Assembly: GCA_037384645.1 (NCBI GenBank)
Contig: JARRNT010000064.1
Coordinates: 1-10,531, forward strand
From: RI-92 sp037384645
GTDB taxonomy: Bacteria > Pseudomonadota > Gammaproteobacteria > UBA6429 > Thiohalophilaceae
DNA length: 10,531 nucleotides
Direction: 5' to 3'
The notes under the pieces are model-generated. The model ran no database searches. It had not been told where the DNA came from and worked only from the letters and a program-made list of their open reading frames with translations. Below, piece by piece: positions 6,665-10,531 of the stretch; position 1 is the first letter of the stretch; each line of letters opens with the position of its first letter. The position numbers and the translations under genes were made by a program.

Positions 6665-7543
6665 ATGAAAGACTGTATCGAGCAACTCGAAGCGAGCGGG
6701 GATTACCGCGTCATTGCCCGCCTGCAACCGCGGGATACGTATCATGAGGAAGCTGCTGTCGAGAAAAAGATCGGCATTTACCTCGATACCGAGACGACCG
6801 GGTTTGATCCGGCCACGGATAAGGTGATCGAATTGGCCATGGTCCCCTTTGAATATGATGATGCGGGGCGGATTTACCGGGTGCTGCCCGCCTACAATGG
6901 CCTGGCTGACCCGGGGTTTCCGATCCCGCCCGTGGTGACGAAAGTGACCGGGATCACCGATGACCTGGTCAAGGGGCAGTCGCTGGACCTTGAGGCCGTG
7001 AAGGCGTGCCTGGCCAATGCCGAGATTGTGATCGCCCACAACGCCAGCTTTGACCGGCCCTTTTGTGAACAGCTGCTCGCGGATTTCGAAAACGTGGCGT
7101 GGGGGTGTTCGCAGCGCGATATCAATTGGAATGAAGAAGGGTTTGAAGGGGTAAAGCTCGAGTACCTCGCCTACAAGTTTGGCTTCTTTTATGACGGACA
7201 CCGGGCGACCGTGGATTGCCAGGCCGGCATCGAGCTGCTCTCCCGCCAGCTGCCAGGCAGTGGCGAGTTCGTCTTGAAGCGCCTGCTGGATACCGCGAGC
7301 ATTAATCTTGTGCGTCTGTGGGCCAAAGGGGCGCCGTTCGACAAAAAAGATAGCCTCAAACAACGGGGCTATCGGTGGAATACCGGTGACGATGGCCAAC
7401 CGAAAGCCTGGTATACCGATATCCCGCAAGCAACGTTGGATGCCGAGATGGCGTATTTGAATGAACATATCTATCCACGTGCCATCTGGATCTTACCCAC
7501 CCGGGTATTGGACGCCAACATCCGCTATTCGAAGCGGATTTAA
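6665..7543 (+). CDS. DEDDh 3'-5' exonuclease (DnaQ-like) with C-terminal DUF5710-like module, copy 2
   Basis: The complete 292-residue paralogue of the gene cut by the left window edge. It has an N-terminal extension of about 35 residues (ASGDYRVIARLQPR), then the DnaQ-like exonuclease fold: Exo I LDTETTGFDP (D41, E43), Exo II AHNASFDRPF (D130) and Exo III DGHRATVDC (H179, D184). All DEDDh catalytic residues are present, so an active Mg-dependent 3'-5' exonuclease is expected. The C-terminal part (about 222-270; GAPFDKKDSLKQRGYRWN ... KAWY) is a separate small module resembling DUF5710-like domains. It lacks the alpha- and theta-binding features of the replicative epsilon subunit and is probably a stand-alone nuclease. 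The ATG at 6665 follows AGGA (6657-6660) at close spacing. GC content returns to the level of the flanks, unlike the HD gene just upstream. Confidence 0.92.
   Translation: MKDCIEQLEASGDYRVIARLQPRDTYHEEAAVEKKIGIYLDTETTGFDPATDKVIELAMVPFEYDDAGRIYRVLPAYNGLADPGFPIPPVVTKVTGITDDLVKGQSLDLEAVKACLANAEIVIAHNASFDRPFCEQLLADFENVAWGCSQRDINWNEEGFEGVKLEYLAYKFGFFYDGHRATVDCQAGIELLSRQLPGSGEFVLKRLLDTASINLVRLWAKGAPFDKKDSLKQRGYRWNTGDDGQPKAWYTDIPQATLDAEMAYLNEHIYPRAIWILPTRVLDANIRYSKRI
7040..7543 (+). repeat. Direct paralogous repeat of the segment at 2-505
   Basis: These 504 nt align with 2-505 without a gap, both ending at the exonuclease stop. Identical blocks include the stretch around the GTGGATTGCCAGGCCGGCAT sequence (170-189 and 7208-7227). 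Most differences are synonymous, so both copies appear to have been kept under selection. Similarity fades within about 25 bp after the stop codon. The left copy continues beyond the window, so the full repeat is at least this long. Confidence 0.85.
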
Positions 7544-7577
7544 CCGTTACCAAAACGGCCCTACCGATCAACGTAGG
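7544..7577 (+). terminator. Two small back-to-back hairpins after the exonuclease gene
   Basis: CCGTT (7544-7548) pairs with AACGG (7554-7558), and CCTAC (7560-7564) pairs with GTAGG (7573-7577). Each stem is only 5 bp and there is no T tract, so this is at best a weak end-of-gene structure. A 10-bp perfect palindrome, CGTCGCGACG, lies further on at 7605-7614 with no assigned role. Confidence 0.25.
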
Positions 7578-7639
7578 TCTGGGGCAGTGTCTCCCAATCC
7601 ACCCCGTCGCGACGAATCGCGGCGCAGAAGCCGCCACGG

Positions 7640-7718
7640 TGTCGGAAACGCTGAATGTGTCGGAATTTTTTACACGCAAATTCCACATAAATCGTCAGTA
7701 TTGTCGGAAAATTTTACA
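7640..7718 (+). promoter_or_regulatory. TGTCGGAA direct repeats: putative enhancer sites for a sigma-54 activator
   Basis: Two 17-nt direct repeats are seen: TGTCGGAATTTTTTACA at 7658-7674 and TGTCGGAAAATTTTACA at 7702-7718, differing at two positions and starting 44 bp apart (about four helical turns). A third, partial copy, TGTCGGAAACG, is at 7640-7650. The ends TGT...ACA are inverted, giving partial dyad symmetry. They are centred roughly 85 and 130 bp before the expected start of the sigma-54 promoter, the normal place for binding sites of a bacterial enhancer-binding protein. In exosortase-carrying bacteria PEP-CTERM genes are known to be controlled by the PrsK/PrsR two-component system with RpoN; that this repeat is the PrsR site is inference. 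Confidence 0.7.
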
Positions 7719-7768
7719 ACGCAGATTTAACACGTATGTAACATCCTGTTTATAAACACTTTAATTAT

Positions 7769-7784
7769 TGGCATACAAGTTGCA
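7769..7784 (+). promoter_or_regulatory. Sigma-54 (RpoN) -24/-12 promoter
   Basis: TGGCATACAAGTTGCA matches the RpoN consensus TGGCACG-N4-TTGC(A/T), with the invariant GG (7770-7771) and GC (7782-7783) separated by exactly 10 nt. The expected transcription start is near 7795, giving a leader of about 114 nt before the PEP-CTERM gene. The AT-rich stretch 7730-7768 just upstream could allow DNA bending between the promoter and the TGTCGGAA repeats. Confidence 0.8.
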
Positions 7785-7833
7785 CATTATGGGATGTCAC
7801 CCGTGCATTTATCGCTATTGCAGGGGGGATGAA

Positions 7834-7887
7834 ATGCCAAGACTCGCATTTGGCATAATACATCGGGTGGTCTGAATCGGACCGCCC
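7834..7887 (+). promoter_or_regulatory. Structured leader of the PEP-CTERM gene with possible 13-residue leader peptide
   Basis: Two hairpins lie between the sigma-54 promoter and the gene. ATGCCAA (7834-7840) pairs with TTGGCAT (7850-7856), and GGGTGGTC (7865-7872) pairs with GACCGCCC (7880-7887) with one G-T wobble. An AGGGGGG run (7822-7828) precedes an ATG at 7834 that opens a short frame, MPRLAFGIIHRVV, ending at 7875 between the arms of the second hairpin. The start codon lies within the first stem. A translation- or folding-dependent control of the downstream gene is possible but unproven. Confidence 0.35.
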
Positions 7888-7908
7888 AGGTCAGGAAAGG
7901 GTGTAACC

Positions 7909-8100
7909 ATGAAATACATAGTCAAATTAGGTCTGCTGGCAACGACGCTGATGACTGTGACTACAAGTGCCTTTGCTCTCGTCACTCAAGGTGGCATCAG
8001 CTATGCCGAAGTACCTACCGCTACCGTGCCGGAACCGGGATCATTGGTTTTACTCGCCGCGGGCTTAGTGGTACTGGCCGTCGTCAAGCGTAAAAAGTAA
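7909..8100 (+). CDS. Very small PEP-CTERM (exosortase-sorted) protein
   Basis: A 63-residue precursor with three parts. Residues 1-23 are a Sec signal peptide (basic MKYIVK, hydrophobic core, cleavage after SAFA). Residues 24-40 (LVTQGGISYAEVPTATV) are all that would remain as the mature exported segment. Residues 40-63 are a PEP-CTERM sorting signal: VPEPGS, a hydrophobic helix LVLLAAGLVVLAVV, and the basic end KRKK. Exosortase (EpsH/XrtA type) recognises PEP-CTERM for processing and transfer to the cell surface or extracellular matrix in biofilm- or floc-forming Gram-negatives; no exosortase is in this window. AGGAAAGG (7893-7900) is 8 nt from the ATG. Expression is probably RpoN-dependent through the promoter at 7769-7784. 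The tiny mature part argues against a globular protein and fits a surface peptide or signal. The tripartite architecture is clear; function is unknown. Confidence 0.88.
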   Translation: MKYIVKLGLLATTLMTVTTSAFALVTQGGISYAEVPTATVPEPGSLVLLAAGLVVLAVVKRKK

Positions 8101-8120
8101 GCCGCGCAATGAGTGGACGC

Positions 8121-8145
8121 CCCAATCCACAATCTATTGATTGGG
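8121..8145 (+). terminator. Hairpin after the PEP-CTERM gene, probable terminator
   Basis: CCCAATC (8121-8127) pairs with GATTGGG (8139-8145). An alternative inner pairing, CAATC (8130-8134) with GATTG (8139-8143) around TATT, uses the same right arm. The following sequence TGTGCTCTTTA is mildly T-rich. It lies 20 bp after the stop codon, the normal place for a terminator, but the T tract is weak. Confidence 0.45.
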
Positions 8146-8462
8146 TGTGCTCTTTACTTACTCAGGCACGATGAAACGGTCGTGCCCGCCGCAGCAGAGA
8201 ACCAGGTAGTAAAGGTGTCCATTCATTGTCACGATGGTTAACGACCGTCAGACCGATACCGTATAACAACACTCTGCACAACGCGGTAAGGCAGGGTGTT
8301 GGCGGTAAATGAAAAACTCAACAGACTCTGTAAAAACAGAGCGGTGGTTGAGCGCGCATTGTTTTCGGTTCTCGTAAACTTTCTCAAAGTGTGTTGTTGC
8401 TAGCATCTCGGGTAATCAGATCATGGTTAGTCCGGTGTGCATGGTTTTTTGTAGCCACGCGT
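8146..8462. other. Gene-free stretch rich in inverted repeats
   Basis: No convincing coding frame on either strand. Three successive stem-loops are present. GGCACGA (8165-8171) pairs with TCGTGCC (8180-8186). AACACTCTGC (8268-8277) pairs with GCAGGGTGTT (8291-8300) with one G-T wobble. CTCAAC (8317-8322) pairs with GTTGAG (8347-8352) and encloses CTCTGT (8326-8331) paired with ACAGAG (8336-8341) around an AAAA loop. Such density of structure could mean a small RNA, a long structured 3' region of the PEP-CTERM message, or remains of a mobile repeat. I could not match it to a known riboswitch; in particular the conserved core of the c-di-GMP GEMM riboswitch is not present. Confidence 0.4.
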
Positions 8463-8496
8463 TTTCATATACATTATTATAAATAATGTTATGAAA
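8463..8496. promoter_or_regulatory. AT-rich 15-bp inverted repeat upstream of the DUF2844 gene
   Basis: TTTCATA (8463-8469) and ACATTATT (8471-8478) pair with AATAATGT (8482-8489) and TATGAAA (8490-8496), giving a 15-bp stem with one unpaired T (8470) and an ATA loop. It ends 84 bp before the DUF2844 start. It may be a protein-binding operator or a hairpin in an upstream transcript. Downstream, TTGACT (8515-8520) is a fair -35, but no -10 lies at good spacing; AGATATAT at 8543-8550 is the nearest AT-rich element. Confidence 0.45.
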
Positions 8497-8580
8497 CCAC
8501 TTGGCGTGAACTTGTTGACTAACGAGCCGTACTTGCAACACTAGATATATAGCGATGGTCAACGTAATGAAGGAAGTAGC

Positions 8581-9039
8581 ATGAACAACACACTCTGTTT
8601 AAGACTAATTGCACTCTGCATACTCAGCGTACCGGTCATTGCGAGTGCCGCGTTGGGTGGTAAACCCGCATCGGCACAAGCTGGCTTGCATCCCTTGAAT
8701 GCGACTACGCCAAACGCTACGAAGACCGGCCAGGCGTTCACCGTACAGCAGTACCAGGACAAGACCGGGACCACTATCAAGGAATTCATCACGCCCGCCG
8801 GCATCGTGTTTGCCGTCACCTGGAGCGGTCCGCTGATGCCGGACATGCAACAGCTGCTCGGCCAGTATTTCACGGATTATGTGAATGCCGCCAAACAGAA
8901 CCATGGCAGCCATACCCACCTCGACATTCATCAGGCTGGCCTGGTCGTGCAAGCCGCTGGGTACATGCGCGCCTTCTCCGGTATTGCCTACGTTCCCAGC
9001 CTGATGCCGCCCGGCGTCACTGTCGCACAACTTAAGTAA
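8581..9039 (+). CDS. DUF2844 family secreted protein
   Basis: A 152-residue exported protein. Residues 1-22 are a Sec signal peptide (NNTLCLRLIALCILSVPVIA core, cleavage at ASA before ALGG). The mature protein starts with ALGGKPAS, common in DUF2844, and contains the family core FTVQQYQDKTGTTIKEFI-TPAGIVFAVTWSGP followed by LMPDMQQLLGQYFTDYV. The C-terminal part carries LVVQAAGYMRAFSGIAYVP. The function of DUF2844 is not established; it has no catalytic motif that I recognise and is likely periplasmic. DUF2844 genes are commonly found next to DUF3443 genes, as here, where the next gene starts 12 nt downstream; this suggests a functional pair. AGGAAG (8571-8576) is 4 nt before the ATG. Family assignment is good; role is unknown. 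Confidence 0.85.
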   Translation: MNNTLCLRLIALCILSVPVIASAALGGKPASAQAGLHPLNATTPNATKTGQAFTVQQYQDKTGTTIKEFITPAGIVFAVTWSGPLMPDMQQLLGQYFTDYVNAAKQNHGSHTHLDIHQAGLVVQAAGYMRAFSGIAYVPSLMPPGVTVAQLK

Positions 9040-9051
9040 AAGGGTACGCAC

Positions 9052-10531
9052 ATGTCTAAGCTTGTCTTTCGTGTCCTGGTTCTTACTCTGGTTTCAACCC
9101 TGGCAGCCTGCAGCGGCGGTGGTTCGTCTTCGACGCCCACGCCGACCACCAATAAGCCGCCGGTGATCAGCGAGGGGGCCGCCGTCACTAGTAACATATC
9201 GATAAACAACACGCCTACCGCGTTTAACCTGACCTTGAATGCCAGCGACCCTGACAACGATACCCTGACCTGGAGCATCAGCAAGCAGGGCACCATCGGC
9301 ACGGCGAGTCTTGCCGGGACGACCGGCACCAGTATGGTCGAGAATTACACGCCGAATGATATCGGCACCGACACCTTTGATGTGACCGTGGATGACGGGC
9401 GCGGCGGTACGGCCACCACCACCGTGACTGTCAATATCAGCGATGCCACGCCAGTGATCAAACAGGCTTCGCCGACCAGCCGCAACATGAGCATCAACAG
9501 TTACCCCACGCCGTTCAGCCTGACCCTGGACGCCACGGACGCCAATAATGATACCCTGACCTGGAAAATCAGCAACGCGGCCACGAACGGCACGGCGAGT
9601 GTGTCCAGTTCGGGATCCGCTGGGAGTAGTACGGCCACCGTGAGTTATACACCGAACGCTAATTACATTGGCACGGATACCTTCAACGTGCAGGTATCCG
9701 ATGGCCATGCGGGCGGGACCGCGGCGATCACAGTCAATGTGACGGTCGCCACCAGCAACACGACATCAGTCACCGTTGATGCCGGTCCGCCGGTTCTGAC
9801 GTCTGCCAATTCGTACACGTACAACCGGCCCTACGTCAGTGTGAAAATCTGCGACAGCAGCGGAAACTGCCAGGTCATCGATCATATCCTGCTAGATACC
9901 GGCTCCGTCGGGTTGCGGGTGCTGGCTTCCGCATTTGACGCGACCAAGTTGGATTACACGAAATTGCCTCCCATCCCGGATACATTCGGCACCAGCAATA
10001 CCGGACTCCCCGTGGCCGAATGTTACCAATTTATTGGCTCGCACATGTGGGGGACCTTGAGATCGGCCAGTGTACAGATCGGGGGCGAAGTAACCACGAA
10101 TCCGATCCCCATCCAGGTGGTCAGCGACTCGACTGCCGGAAATATTCCGACTGCCTGTGCCAATGCCGGTGCCGATTGGGGTCAGATTGGTAACTTGTAC
10201 GCCAACGGCATCCTGGGCGTGCAGTTTTTCAATCAGGATTGCGGACAGGCCTGTACGACAGCGTCCAATAATGTTTATTTCACCTGTTCGACCCCCTCCA
10301 CCTGCACCGCCATCGATGTCCCGAAGGCAAACCAGGTGCCCAACCCCGTCACCCAGTTCGCGATCAACAGCCAGGGTGGTCACGACACGAATGGGGTAAA
10401 AATCCAAATGCCGGCCGTCACCAGTTCGACTGGTGATGCGACTTCCTCCGGCACGCTCTACTTCGGGGTCGACACGCAGTCGAACAATGCCCTCGGTAGT
10501 GCGGCGATCCTGCCCGTGACCAGCAAAGGCC
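9052..10531 (+). CDS. Lipoprotein with two cadherin-like repeats and a DUF3443 domain (3'-truncated by window edge)
   Basis: The frame is open from the ATG at 9052 to the window end (493 codons so far, no stop). Residues 1-20 are a lipoprotein signal with lipobox LAAC (C20), followed by SGGGSSSTPTPT, so the protein is membrane-anchored through lipid. Two cadherin-like/tandem-95-type repeats follow (about 36-130 and 133-233), each with NDTLTW, GTAS, YTPN and GTDTF...DG(R/H)xGG motifs. From about residue 240 a DUF3443 domain begins: ILLDTGSVGLRVLAS (D282), ECYQF..MWGTLRSASVQIGGE, YANGILGVQFFNQDCGQAC (N385-G389), a cysteine-rich part, then GTLYFGVDTQSNN (F471-D474). The order and spacing resemble the N-terminal lobe of pepsin-like aspartic proteases, though this is my inference. 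AAGGG (9040-9044) is 7 nt before the ATG. It forms an operon with the DUF2844 gene. Confidence 0.88.
   Translation, partial: MSKLVFRVLVLTLVSTLAACSGGGSSSTPTPTTNKPPVISEGAAVTSNISINNTPTAFNLTLNASDPDNDTLTWSISKQGTIGTASLAGTTGTSMVENYTPNDIGTDTFDVTVDDGRGGTATTTVTVNISDATPVIKQASPTSRNMSINSYPTPFSLTLDATDANNDTLTWKISNAATNGTASVSSSGSAGSSTATVSYTPNANYIGTDTFNVQVSDGHAGGTAAITVNVTVATSNTTSVTVDAGPPVLTSANSYTYNRPYVSVKICDSSGNCQVIDHILLDTGSVGLRVLASAFDATKLDYTKLPPIPDTFGTSNTGLPVAECYQFIGSHMWGTLRSASVQIGGEVTTNPIPIQVVSDSTAGNIPTACANAGADWGQIGNLYANGILGVQFFNQDCGQACTTASNNVYFTCSTPSTCTAIDVPKANQVPNPVTQFAINSQGGHDTNGVKIQMPAVTSSTGDATSSGTLYFGVDTQSNNALGSAAILPVTSKG
9160..9750 (+). repeat. Tandem intragenic repeat encoding the two cadherin-like domains
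   Basis: GATACCCTGACCTGGA occurs at 9259-9274 and 9550-9565, exactly 291 bp (97 codons) apart. The surrounding codons are also similar (CTGACC before, AACG/ATGGCACGGCGAG-like after). The DNA identity of the core suggests a fairly recent internal duplication of one extracellular domain. Domain limits are approximate. Confidence 0.75.

Noticed and set aside
8109..8174. A 21-residue frame (MSGRPNPQSIDW...) after the PEP-CTERM gene
   Set aside because: It has no ribosome-binding site and runs through the terminator-like hairpin.
8146..8462. CRISPR array or c-di-GMP riboswitch in the gene-free stretch
   Set aside because: The inverted repeats are all different in sequence with no regular spacing, and the conserved GEMM riboswitch core is missing.
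8502..8517. A second sigma-54 promoter (TTGGCGTGAACTTGTTG) before the DUF2844 gene
   Set aside because: The GG and the expected GC are not at the required spacing; TT falls at the -12 position.
9094..9708. Long minus-strand open frame across the lipoprotein gene
   Set aside because: It is a shadow of the repeat-coding plus-strand gene, which has a lipobox, tandem domains and a recognisable DUF3443 core.

Overview
The window looks like a chromosomal segment of a moderately GC-rich Gram-negative bacterium of the Pseudomonadota, most likely gamma- or betaproteobacterial. Evidence for this is the proteobacterial GroEL, a lipoprotein with a clear lipobox, a PEP-CTERM (exosortase-sorted) protein behind a sigma-54 promoter, and a DUF2844/DUF3443 gene pair. 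The genus cannot be fixed from the sequence. All recognisable genes are on the + strand.

Left part (1-5940). The window opens inside the 3' part of a DEDDh exonuclease gene (2-505). A universal stress protein and a DUF202/YidH-type membrane protein follow, translationally coupled by an ATGA overlap. Next come an NYN-domain ribonuclease-like protein with a C-terminal LOTUS/OST-HTH domain, a full-length groEL without groES, a CapA-type metallophosphatase with a Tat-like signal, and an unrecognised protein just behind it. USP, NYN and GroEL together suggest a stress or protein/RNA quality-control neighbourhood, but co-regulation is not shown.

Middle part (5941-7543). A clearly AT-richer gene encodes a MESH1-like HD hydrolase (ppGpp or NADPH phosphatase type) and looks acquired by transfer. 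It is followed by a complete second copy of the exonuclease. The two exonuclease copies are in direct orientation and about 84% identical in protein over the 167 shared residues, so they bracket everything between them.

Right part (7544-10531). An AT-rich regulatory region carries direct repeats with a TGTCGGAA core, then a well-formed -24/-12 promoter and a structured leader. These serve a 63-residue PEP-CTERM protein whose mature region is only about 17 residues before the sorting signal. About 480 bp without a gene follows, unusually rich in inverted repeats. The last unit is a DUF2844 secreted protein plus a lipoprotein made of two cadherin-like repeats and a DUF3443 domain, running off the window end. 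The DUF3443 domain carries, in order, the signatures of one lobe of a pepsin-like aspartic protease (DTGS, NGILG, FGVD), and the window ends before a second catalytic motif would appear.
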